This document shows, one piece after another, positions 1-5,724 of a stretch of DNA of 7,199 nucleotides (within the stretch, counting starts at the first letter, position 1; every line of letters starts with the position of its first letter). Source of the DNA: Acidobacteriota bacterium (lineage in GTDB: Bacteria; Acidobacteriota; Terriglobia; Terriglobales; Acidobacteriaceae); contig JAKABE010000164.1 in the NCBI GenBank assembly GCA_021801945.1, positions 1-7,199 of the forward strand. The letters are read 5' to 3'. Under the pieces are notes generated by a model. It was not told the DNA's origin. It worked only from the letters and a program-made list of their open reading frames with translations, and searched no databases. The position numbers were made by a program, and so were the translations under genes.

Positions 1-1541
1 TTCCGCAGATTGTGGCGAGTGACGAGCAGGCCGCACTCAATCTCGATGCGCTGCCCACCACCCGCTCCATCCGCGCCCCTGAAGCCAACACTCCCGCCGA
101 GATCAACCAGCTCTTCGACGGCATCACCTACGACAAGGCCAGCGACGTGCTCCTGACGGTCGAAAACTACCTCGGTCCGGAGATGTTCCGCAAAGGCGTG
201 CACGCCTATCTCACGGCACACGAGTGGGGCAACGCCACCGCGCAGGACTTCTGGAACGCGCAGACCGCCACCAGCCACAAGCCCGTCGACAAGATCATGG
301 AGTCGCTGGTGATCCAGCCCGGCGAGCCGATTCTCACCTTCGGAGAGCCGAGCGGCGGGCGCGTCTCCATCGCGCAGAAGCGCTTTTTCCTTACGCCCGG
401 CGAACACCCCGGTTTCGATGAAAAGTGGACGCTGCCCGTTTGCTTCGCGACCGGAACGGCCAATGGTCAGGACTGCCAGGTCCTGACACCGTCCACGACA
501 TCGCTCAAGATTCCCGCGGCGGAGCTGTTTTACGCCAACGCCCGCGGCAAGGGCTATTACCGCAGCGCTTATGCGCCCGCGCAGTACAAGCAACTGGTCA
601 CGAATATCGAGAACGGCCTGACGCCCCCCGAGCGCATCAGCCTTGCCGGGGACGAATGGGCCCGCGTCCGCTCCGAGCAGGCACCAGTGGGCGATTCCCT
701 CGACCTGATCACGGCGCTCAAAGCCGATCCCAACGCGGAGGTGATTTCCAGCGCCACCAGCAGCATCGGCACCATCTACTTCAATGTCGCCGCCACCCCG
801 CAGGAGCGCGATCAGCTCGCCGCGTGGGTGCGCAGCACCTTTTCACCGGAGTACGCCAAACTTGGCCCGCCTACTGCCGGCGAGTCCCCCAACACCACCG
901 AGCTGCGCGCGCATCTGTTCGGCATCCTCGGCTACTACGGCAAGGATCCCGCTGTCCTCGCCGACGCCAGGCGAATTGCCGACCAGTACCTGAGCGATCC
1001 GGGAAGTGTGAACCCTACGCTGGGCACCACCGCGTTGGCCGTCGCCGCGCAGAATGGCGGCCCGGAGCTCTTCGACAAGCTGCAGAGCATCTTTGAAACC
1101 TCGAAAAATCCCGAGTTCCAGGAAACCGCCCTGCGTATGCTGGCCGAATTCGAAAACCCGCAACTCGAGCAGCGCGCGCTTGAATTCGCTGTCTCCGGCA
1201 AGGTCCGCAACCAGGATGCCGCCATCCAGCTCGCCATCGAACTCCAAATTTCCGAAAACCGCGACCGCGCCTGGGACTTCATCAAGAACAACTGGGACAA
1301 GGTCCAGGCCCAGCTCACCACCAGCATGGGACAAATCCTGGTCGAGTCGAGCAGCGGCTTCTGCTCCGCCGCCAAACGCGACGACGTCCAGAGCTTCTAC
1401 GGAACCCACAAAGTGGCAGCCTCGAGCATGTCTCTCAAACACGCCGTCGAGCGCATCAACGGCTGCATCGCGCTGCGCTCCGCCCAGGAACCCAACCTGC
1501 AAAAATGGCTCGCAGGCCACCAAACACAGGAAGGCTTCTGA
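1..1541 (+). CDS. M1-family metallo-aminopeptidase, C-terminal part (5' end outside window)
   Basis: Zinc aminopeptidase of the M1 family, which removes N-terminal residues from peptides. The frame is open to the left edge, reading PQIVASDEQ, so the GTG at 12 is an internal valine rather than a start. Residue numbers here count from that GTG. 'FDGITYDKASDVL' (about 35-47) carries the conserved M1 catalytic tyrosine (Y40). 'LGPEMFRKGVHAYL' and 'NATAQDFWNA' (about 54-83) are typical of the end of the catalytic domain. 'QPGEPILTF' (about 102-110) opens the beta-sandwich domain, and residues from about 200 to 509 are helical like the ERAP1-type C-terminal domain. The HExxH zinc motif and any signal peptide must lie upstream. 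The usual tryptophan before 'QPG.P' is absent ('MESLVIQPGEP'). No downstream partner is evident and the gene appears to end its transcription unit at the hairpin after 1569. Family assignment is firm; substrate and location are not visible. Confidence 0.92.
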   Translation, partial: PQIVASDEQAALNLDALPTTRSIRAPEANTPAEINQLFDGITYDKASDVLLTVENYLGPEMFRKGVHAYLTAHEWGNATAQDFWNAQTATSHKPVDKIMESLVIQPGEPILTFGEPSGGRVSIAQKRFFLTPGEHPGFDEKWTLPVCFATGTANGQDCQVLTPSTTSLKIPAAELFYANARGKGYYRSAYAPAQYKQLVTNIENGLTPPERISLAGDEWARVRSEQAPVGDSLDLITALKADPNAEVISSATSSIGTIYFNVAATPQERDQLAAWVRSTFSPEYAKLGPPTAGESPNTTELRAHLFGILGYYGKDPAVLADARRIADQYLSDPGSVNPTLGTTALAVAAQNGGPELFDKLQSIFETSKNPEFQETALRMLAEFENPQLEQRALEFAVSGKVRNQDAAIQLAIELQISENRDRAWDFIKNNWDKVQAQLTTSMGQILVESSSGFCSAAKRDDVQSFYGTHKVAASSMSLKHAVERINGCIALRSAQEPNLQKWLAGHQTQEGF

Positions 1542-1568
1542 TTGGAAACACGGAATCGGTTTTCCACA

Positions 1569-1604
1569 CCGGTCCTCTTCCACGCAGCCGTGGCGGAGGA
1601 CCGG
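1569..1604 (+). terminator. Strong hairpin after the peptidase gene, terminator-like but without a T-tract
   Basis: CCGGTCCTC (1569-1577) pairs perfectly with GAGGACCGG (1596-1604). Inside it, CCACG (1580-1584) pairs with CGTGG (1589-1593) around a CAGC loop. That makes 14 base pairs with one 2x2 internal loop. It starts 27 bases after the peptidase stop, the position expected of a transcript 3' end. No run of T follows on either strand, so it is not a classical intrinsic terminator; it may instead stabilise the mRNA end or act with Rho. Confidence 0.4.
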
Positions 1605-1790
1605 CCTGATCGTCGAGCGCGCTGGCAAGCTCCCTGGCCGTCAACTCGCGTCATCGGCGTTCTTCTTGTTCTTCTTCTGTAGACCAGGACTCCGTGCAAC
1701 TCTCGCCAAGCGGTTGAGACTTCTCTCCCAGTTCGATCAGCCCTCTCCCGATCCTTCTTGAGTTACCAAAGTACGCATTTTTTCCAAAAG

Positions 1791-1799
1791 TGGTATGGT
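1791..1799 (+). promoter_or_regulatory. Possible extended -10 promoter element for the diguanylate cyclase gene
   Basis: TGGTATGGT fits an extended -10 (TGn followed by TATGGT, 4 of 6 to consensus). It would start transcription near 1806, about 40 bases before the ATG at 1845. No good -35 lies 16-18 bases upstream. Another -10-like TATAGT at 1829-1834 also lacks a -35. Weak candidate. Confidence 0.2.
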
Positions 1800-1844
1800 A
1801 CGCTGATCGAAACTTGAGTTTTCATTCCTATAGTGGATTTGCCG

Positions 1845-3173
1845 ATGGTGGACTGGAGTAGACTCCCTGACCTCGGAGCGGTGGGGTTGTTGACAGTTGC
1901 GTTTGCCGCTGTCGCACGGCGTAGCAGTGCGTCCATCTCGGGACTCTGGCTCACCGGGTGGGTGATGATCGCCCTCCATTTCGCCGCCTTTATCTTCTCT
2001 CCTGAACCGGGATTCGTGGGTAATTTCGCAACTTTCATCGGCCTGGCCGCCCTCGCCTGGGCCGGCATCCTCTTCATGTGGGCCTCCGTCCCCTATCGCG
2101 CTGACCGCTCCAGCCGTCACATGCTGGCCGCACTGCTCACCGCCACCACGCTCTATCTCGGCGTCCTCAGCTTTGCTTCTCCCCAATCCGCGGCACTCCT
2201 CTTTTCCGCGGTCCTCATCGGCCTTCTTCCTCTCGCAGTCGCGTTGAGCGCGTTCCGCACCGTGGTCCACCCCCTGCGCTGGATCACCGTCGCTCTTTGC
2301 GCCGCGCTCGCCTGCTTTCTCGTCGCGGTTCAGCATCGCCCCGGCAATGGGCCGGATCTGGCTTTGAATGCGCTCTTTTGCACGATCTACCTTGGCTGCT
2401 GCCTGGATTTCTGGTACGTCTACCGCCGCCTCGCCACCGGCGCCTTTATCACCACGGCCGGCTTTCTTGCCTGGGCCTCTGTGTTTGTCGTGGGTCCCGC
2501 CCTGCAGACCTTCTTCCCTGCCGTCCATCTCGAAGACGAGGTCTGGAACTTGCCCAAGTATGTGGTGGCTGTGGGCATGATCCTTTTGCTGCTTGAGGAA
2601 CAGATCGAACACAATAAGCATCTGGCTCTGCACGACGAGCTCACCGGGCTCCCCAACCGCCGCCTCTTTCAAGACCGTCTCGCTAACGCTCTCGAGCGCG
2701 CCCGGCGCACCGGCATGCAAACCGCTCTCCTGCTCATCGATCTCGACCATTTCAAGCAGGTAAACGACACGGTGGGCCACCACGTAGGCGATCTGGTCCT
2801 CAAACGCGTCGCGCAGATCTTTTCCGCGCGCGTTCGCCGCTCCGACACCGTGGCCCGCACCGGCGGAGATGAATTCTCCGTCATCCTCGAGGAACCCACG
2901 AGCCGCGACGATGCCGAGCTCGTCGGCCGTTCCTTAATCGATCTCCTGAACCAACCTTTCGACCTTGAGGGACATACCGTGCGCATCGGCGCGAGCGTCG
3001 GCATCGCTGTTTTCCCTGAAGACGCCCCCAATCCCGAGGCTCTGCGCATCGCCGCCGACCTCCGCATGTATACCCGCAAATACCAGTCTCGCGGCAAACC
3101 CTTCGATCCTGTCTCTCCCCCGTCCTTGTCCTCTCATACCGCGCCAACCACAGAGGTCAGGCCCCACCTCTGA
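1845..3173 (+). CDS. Membrane-anchored diguanylate cyclase (GGDEF domain)
   Basis: Makes the second messenger cyclic di-GMP from two GTP at the inner membrane. I prefer ATG 1845 (442 aa). A GTG at 1833 adds four residues (446 aa) and neither start has a clear ribosome site. Numbered from 1833, residues about 15-255 form eight or nine hydrophobic helices with no recognisable sensor motif. The GGDEF domain runs from about 264 to 424: 'HDELTGLPNRR' (267-277), metal-binding 'DLDHFKQVND' (303-312), and 'RTGGDEF' with GGDEF at 344-348. RRSD (335-338), an RxxD exactly five residues before GGDEF, is an intact I-site for product inhibition. 'SVGIAVFPED' (388-397) follows. The final helix, 'AADLRMYTRK', has arginines where alanines are usual. 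All catalytic residues are kept, so activity is expected. There is no EAL domain. The proline/serine tail (425-446) is unassigned. The gene converges on the regulator at 3181. Confidence 0.96.
   Translation: MVDWSRLPDLGAVGLLTVAFAAVARRSSASISGLWLTGWVMIALHFAAFIFSPEPGFVGNFATFIGLAALAWAGILFMWASVPYRADRSSRHMLAALLTATTLYLGVLSFASPQSAALLFSAVLIGLLPLAVALSAFRTVVHPLRWITVALCAALACFLVAVQHRPGNGPDLALNALFCTIYLGCCLDFWYVYRRLATGAFITTAGFLAWASVFVVGPALQTFFPAVHLEDEVWNLPKYVVAVGMILLLLEEQIEHNKHLALHDELTGLPNRRLFQDRLANALERARRTGMQTALLLIDLDHFKQVNDTVGHHVGDLVLKRVAQIFSARVRRSDTVARTGGDEFSVILEEPTSRDDAELVGRSLIDLLNQPFDLEGHTVRIGASVGIAVFPEDAPNPEALRIAADLRMYTRKYQSRGKPFDPVSPPSLSSHTAPTTEVRPHL
3151..3172. terminator. Hairpin at the convergent gene junction
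   Basis: CAGAGGT (3151-3157) and ACCTCTG (3166-3172) form a perfect 7-bp stem with an 8-base loop. It ends inside the cyclase stop codon (TGA 3171-3173), eight bases from the stop of the opposing regulator gene. Being symmetric, it could help end transcripts from both sides. There is no T-tract, so the terminator reading is tentative. Confidence 0.3.
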
Positions 3174-3180
3174 CCCGCCC

Positions 3181-3717
3181 CTATGCTGTGCGCCGCCGTC
3201 CGGTACCCGCGTCCCGAACCGCACTGAGGAACAGTGTGCGCTGGAGCGAATCAAGTTGCGGCAACAGGCTCGCAATGTCCGCCAGGAACGGATCGGCAAA
3301 GATGGCCGCCACTTCTTCTTCCCGGCGGCTGCGCGCATCCCTCACCAGCTTGCCGATGTCCACATCCAGGGCCTCGGCCAGCCGCTCAAGTGAACCCAAT
3401 GTCGGGATTGCCTTTCCGTTTTCGATTTTGGAGATATAGGTGCGAGGCCCTTGCATCCGCGCCGCCAATTGGCGCTGGCTCAAATGGCGTGCGCGACGAA
3501 TCTCCCGCACTTGGGCCGCCACGTGCAGGCCCGCATCCTCACCAGACTCCCCCGGCCCGTTCGGCACCAAATGGAGCGCCGGCGCGGCAGGTTCCTCAAT
3601 GTCGAGGGGCTTATGGCATTTTCTACATAGTGAGTTGGTGGTCCTGAACTGCGTCAGCCTGCAGTATTCACAGCGCACAACTTCACGTGTTTCCACGCTG
3701 AAAAGGGTAGTGGCCAT
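3181..3717 (-). CDS. Zinc-ribbon plus XRE-type helix-turn-helix transcriptional regulator
   Basis: Probable DNA-binding regulator of 178 aa. Residues 16-34 hold two CxxC pairs (C16, C19, C31, C34), a likely zinc ribbon or rubredoxin-like knuckle. After a proline/glycine-rich linker (about 41-66) comes an XRE/Cro helix-turn-helix at about 68-125, with 'LSQRQLAARM', 'TYISKIENGK' and 'LERLAEALDVD' matching the family's recognition pattern. The C-terminal helical part (about 136-170, 'DPFLADIASLLPQL') has no function I recognise. I chose ATG 3717 because the frame extends upstream to 3867, but a TTGACA/TCAAAT promoter candidate sits at 3812-3785. A start at 3795 would lie inside that promoter, and the upstream residues look non-coding. 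The ribosome site is weak. It is divergent from the HD hydrolase gene across 245 bases, so it may regulate itself or that gene (inference). DNA-binding assignment is strong; target and ligand unknown. Confidence 0.9.
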   Translation of the reverse strand: MATTLFSVETREVVRCEYCRLTQFRTTNSLCRKCHKPLDIEEPAAPALHLVPNGPGESGEDAGLHVAAQVREIRRARHLSQRQLAARMQGPRTYISKIENGKAIPTLGSLERLAEALDVDIGKLVRDARSRREEEVAAIFADPFLADIASLLPQLDSLQRTLFLSAVRDAGTGRRRTA

Positions 3718-3784
3718 CGGGTCGCTGCGGAGCGCCAGAGCAGTGGGACTCCGGGTGCGGTTTTCTGCACCACGACAAGGGCTA

Positions 3785-3812
3785 ATTTGATCCATGGAAC
3801 CATAATTGTCAA
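3785..3812 (-). promoter_or_regulatory. Candidate sigma-70 promoter for the zinc-ribbon/XRE regulator
   Basis: Reading leftward, a perfect -35 TTGACA (3812-3807) is followed after 16 bases by TCAAAT (3790-3785; 4 of 6 to TATAAT). Transcription would begin near 3778 and leave a leader of about 60 bases before ATG 3717. The spacer contains the palindrome TCCATGGA (3791-3798), a possible operator. Confidence 0.45.
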
Positions 3813-3962
3813 GTACAAAGTTCGGCACAATCGGAGAAAACCAGAAAGGCTCCCGAAGATTCCCCATGAATCGCGAACCATAAGAGTAAACTTTCTCTCA
3901 ATGCAAGCCGCTGCACTGCCGGCCCCGCCGCAGCAGCGATCATTCCCTCCAGAGGAAAACCA

Positions 3963-4568
3963 ATGCCGGAGACCGCCGCCCCCTACACCCGCCAACAAGC
4001 TTGGAACCTGTTGACGGAATGGACCCAGAGCGAGAGCCTGCGCAAACATGCCCTGGCCGTCGAGGCCTGCATGGTCGCCTGCGGCGATACCGAAGCCAAT
4101 CGCCAGGGTCTCAGCGGCGACTCCCGCGACGCCCTGCTGAATCTCTATTCCACCACCGCTCTGCTCCACGATTTCGACTATGAGCGCCATCCCACGGCCG
4201 ACGAGCATCCCTTCGTCGGCGCGCGCGAACTGGAGCGGCTCGGGTGGCCCGAGGAACTGCGCATCGCCATCCTCGGCCACGCGCTTTACTCCGGCGTACC
4301 GCGCACCTCTCACCTCGCCAGGGCGCTCTTCGCCTGCGACGAGCTGGCTGGCTTCCTGACCGCCTGCGCGCTGGTGAAGCCCTCCAGATCCATCGCCGAG
4401 GTGGAGGTCGCCGGCGTGCGCAAGAAGATGAAGGACAAAGCCTTCGCCCGCGGCGTGCACCGCGAGGACATCGTGCAGGGCGCAGCCGAACTGGGCATCG
4501 ATCTCGATGCGCACATCGCCTTCTGCATTGAGGCGATGAAAAGACGCGCCGCGGATCTGGGGCTTTAA
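3963..4568 (+). CDS. HD-superfamily phosphohydrolase
   Basis: Predicted metal-dependent phosphohydrolase of 201 aa, probably cytosolic: no signal peptide or membrane helix is seen. The HD metal-site pattern is complete: H29 ('LRKHALAVEA'), H69-D70 ('LLHDFDYERHP'), H106 ('ILGHALYSG') and D126 ('FACDELAGF'). The C-terminal block 'KKMKDKAFARGVHREDI' and 'GAAELGIDLDAHI' matches the small stand-alone predicted HD hydrolases widespread in bacteria, whose substrate is not established. Residues about 41-58 look like a short insertion between the first histidine and the HD pair. The start is well supported by AGAGGA (3951-3956), six bases before the ATG. It is divergent from the regulator gene. The next gene on the same strand begins 254 bases later, so an operon is unlikely. 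Fold assignment is secure; nucleotide or phosphoester substrate is unknown. Confidence 0.92.
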   Translation: MPETAAPYTRQQAWNLLTEWTQSESLRKHALAVEACMVACGDTEANRQGLSGDSRDALLNLYSTTALLHDFDYERHPTADEHPFVGARELERLGWPEELRIAILGHALYSGVPRTSHLARALFACDELAGFLTACALVKPSRSIAEVEVAGVRKKMKDKAFARGVHREDIVQGAAELGIDLDAHIAFCIEAMKRRAADLGL

Positions 4569-4607
4569 TCTCCTGTCCCCGAAGTCCCAGCATCGTGGAA
4601 CTCTCAT

Positions 4608-4660
4608 GCCCGAAAAATCCCGGTCGTCCCGAGCGCAGCAAGGGACCTGCGATTGCTTTT
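4608..4660. repeat. Probable copy of a dispersed intergenic repeat ('PERSKGP'-type)
   Basis: The segment translates on the plus strand as 'RPERSKGPAIAF'. This is a pattern I associate with repetitive non-coding DNA in several bacterial phyla, including Acidobacteriota, where it often inflates false ORFs. GTCCC (4626-4630) and GGGAC (4642-4646) form a short stem with an 11-base loop, like other palindromic intergenic repeats. Only one copy lies in the window, so the repeat call rests on recognition, not on copies seen. Confidence 0.45.
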
Positions 4661-4675
4661 CGACGAATCCCGGAG

Positions 4676-4765
4676 TCACCACACTTGGAAGTAGGCGAGC
4701 TCGGGCTTCAGGCGAGCCAGCGCTTCCCTGCCTTCGCAGGTTCCTATTTTCTCAACCCATTGCAA
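4676..4765 (-). CDS. Short protein-like ORF or C-terminal gene remnant, function unknown
   Basis: On the minus strand a frame reads 'LQWVEKIG' followed by 'ALARLKPELAYFQVW' and a stop (TGA at 4678-4676). The balanced amino-acid use and natural-looking end make it more protein-like than chance frames nearby. It is open back to an in-frame stop at 4789-4787. The only start codon is TTG at 4765, which would give 29 residues, and there is no convincing ribosome site. It could be the tail of a decayed gene, part of the adjacent intergenic repeat, or a true small protein. I do not recognise a family with certainty. Confidence 0.25.
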   Translation of the reverse strand: MQWVEKIGTCEGREALARLKPELAYFQVW

Positions 4766-4822
4766 AAAATCCCGCGCTGGATCATTCTAGGAGAGATTTC
4801 CCCGGCCTGCGTCCCCAAGCCT

Positions 4823-5350
4823 ATGCCGCAACGCTCCGAATCCGCATCGGGACTGTTGAGTCTCTTCCGCCGCCGCACCGAGCCGCTGGCCGACTGGGAA
4901 ATGGCCCGGGCGCAGGAACGCGCCGAAAGCCTCGCCATTCTCCGCAAGCGCCAGCAGGATGAACGCCGTACACAAAGTCTACGTAGCCTGCTTTCCCTCT
5001 GGCCGGTGGCCGTGGGCCTCTTGCTCGCCTGCATGGCGCCGCTGCTGCAGCACTTTGCGGAGTCGATTGGCCCCTGGGGAATGACGGTAGTCTTTCCCTT
5101 CGTCGTACTCGCACGGCGGCCCGAAGTCCAGATGGGTCCCATGACACATCTGCTGCCCACCATCATGCTCTATGGCCAGTTTCCCATCGAGGGCTGGCTG
5201 GCGCGCATCGTTCTTCGCCGCCAAGTCCGGGCGTTCCCCGTCGCCGGCCACGTGCTGCTCTTTCACTTCCTCGGCATCGCCGAGCTGCTGCTGCTCAGCG
5301 GTGTGCTCTACTCGTTTGCAAGCCACACCGGCATTTCCGTCCTCCGCTGA
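4823..5350 (+). CDS. Probable integral membrane protein of unknown function
   Basis: A 175-residue product. The frame is open back to 4595, but 4595-4822 is repeat and non-coding sequence, so the first plausible start is ATG 4823. No ribosome site precedes it closely; AGGAGAG (4789-4795) is almost 30 bases away, so an alternative start such as the internal ATG at residue 27 is possible. Residues 1-55 are very rich in arginine, glutamate and glutamine and look like a soluble, perhaps coiled, cytoplasmic segment. Hydrophobic helices follow at about 57-78, 86-97, 108-128 and 138-167. Arginines at 98-99 and 132-136 flank them, fitting an N-in topology. No catalytic motif or known family is visible. 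The end of the gene abuts a decayed transposase on the opposite strand, so the C-terminus may have been altered by an insertion. Coding is supported by length, composition and membrane pattern only. Confidence 0.6.
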   Translation: MPQRSESASGLLSLFRRRTEPLADWEMARAQERAESLAILRKRQQDERRTQSLRSLLSLWPVAVGLLLACMAPLLQHFAESIGPWGMTVVFPFVVLARRPEVQMGPMTHLLPTIMLYGQFPIEGWLARIVLRRQVRAFPVAGHVLLFHFLGIAELLLLSGVLYSFASHTGISVLR

Positions 5351-5547
5351 CCGGTGCCTTGCGCCAGCAAGCAGACTATCTCCCGAACCTTGCTCCTCTC
5401 GCACCTCGCTCGCTGGCAGTTCAGCCCGTCGGTGGTCACGATGGCGCCTTCGAGGATCGGCATCTTAAGTAGCCGGGGCACCGCAGTGATCTCGTTCGAC
5501 CTAGTCTCGGTCGCGATCTGCGCCAGCACCCGCCGCTGCCGAACGAG
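5351..5547 (-). pseudogene. ISAs1-family transposase fragment, frameshifted
   Basis: The minus frame from about 5547 reads 'RRVLAQIATETRSNEITAVP', then 'LLKMPILEGAIVTTDGLNCQ'. This matches the conserved core of ISAs1-type (H-repeat-associated) DDE transposases, where 'KSNEITAIP..LL..L.L.G.IVTIDAMGCQ' is typical. The aspartate in 'TTDG' would be a catalytic residue. After 'NCQ' (about 5413) the match moves to another frame, which continues 'ASEVREEQGSGDSLLAG', resembling the usual 'EIA..I...GGDY.LA'. The gene is therefore frameshifted, and the N-terminal and C-terminal parts of the transposase are missing. No terminal inverted repeats were found. It is a dead remnant, lying directly against the stop of the membrane protein gene. 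Confidence 0.72.
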
Positions 5548-5583
5548 TCTACTATTCCTATTCCGGCTGCATTGAGGAGTAGA

Positions 5584-5724
5584 ATGTTTTGTGCGTGGTA
5601 CAGACGTGGTACAGATTTGTTTGCCTTGACGGCACTGCTTCGCGCAGCCTGTAATAAGCTGGTGTTCGTCGCTCTGGTCAATCGGCTCTTGCTGTGGCCA
5701 GGCAGCTCACTTCCATCAGGATGA
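5584..5724 (+). CDS. Possible small hydrophobic protein (46 aa), doubtful
   Basis: ATG 5584 follows GAGGAG (5574-5579) at four bases and opens a 46-codon frame with the hydrophobic stretch 'LVFVALVNRLLLW' near its end, a single possible membrane helix. The stop overlaps the next ATG (ATGA at 5721). Against it: the frame includes a tandem repeat and a promoter-like sequence, has no recognised homologue, and lies in decayed mobile DNA. It may be chance. Confidence 0.18.
   Translation: MFCAWYRRGTDLFALTALLRAACNKLVFVALVNRLLLWPGSSLPSG
5594..5615. repeat. Tandem direct repeat, 2 x 11 bp
   Basis: CGTGGTACAGA occurs twice, exactly head to tail (5594-5604 and 5605-5615). It sits just outside the transposase fragment. 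It could be a leftover recombination or attachment site or simple slippage; nothing in the window decides. Confidence 0.6.
5626..5655 (+). promoter_or_regulatory. Promoter-like sequence without an obvious gene
   Basis: TTGACG (5626-5631) and TGTAAT (5650-5655) each match the sigma-70 consensus at five of six positions, with an 18-base spacer. Transcription would start near 5662 and run toward the desaturase, whose start is 400 bases away. No intact gene follows closely, so it may be an orphan promoter, the desaturase's distal promoter, or chance. Confidence 0.3.

Larger units (their letters stand above)
1542..1844. other. Intergenic region between peptidase and diguanylate cyclase genes
   Basis: No frame here reads as a convincing protein on either strand. 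It contains a strong hairpin (1569-1604), a tandem pair of the 9-mer GTTCTTCTT (1659-1676), and an AT-richer segment from about 1757 to 1832 just before the cyclase gene. That segment is the likely promoter region, but no textbook -35/-10 pair is present. Confidence 0.6.

Noticed and set aside
12..1541. GTG at 12 as the start of the peptidase gene
   Set aside because: The frame is open to the left edge, and the product begins in the middle of the M1 catalytic domain, so the gene extends out of the window.
843..1628. Long minus-strand frame opposite the peptidase gene
   Set aside because: It lies opposite a well-matched M1 domain and has the glycine/valine/alanine-rich composition typical of an antisense shadow in GC-rich DNA.
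1659..1676. Tandem GTTCTTCTT pair as a functional repeat
   Set aside because: It is a short low-complexity pyrimidine stretch, easily explained by slippage.
1737..2783. 348-codon minus-strand frame opposite the diguanylate cyclase
   Set aside because: It is very rich in glycine, glutamate and arginine with no domain, and is the complement of a clear membrane/GGDEF gene.
3718..3867. N-terminal extension of the zinc-ribbon/XRE regulator
   Set aside because: It would cover the TTGACA/TCAAAT promoter candidate, and its residues do not look like part of the domain.
3654..4682. 342-codon minus-strand frame opposite the HD hydrolase
   Set aside because: It overlaps the intact HD gene and the regulator start, and shows no domain; it is a shadow ORF.
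4760..4788. TTGCAA with CATTCT, 17 bases apart, as a promoter for the membrane protein gene
   Set aside because: The -10 matches only three of six positions, and the -35 lies in the protein-like minus-strand frame.
4595..4822. Upstream extension of the membrane protein frame
   Set aside because: These 76 codons translate repeat-like intergenic sequence ('RPERSKGP') and have no ribosome site at 4595.
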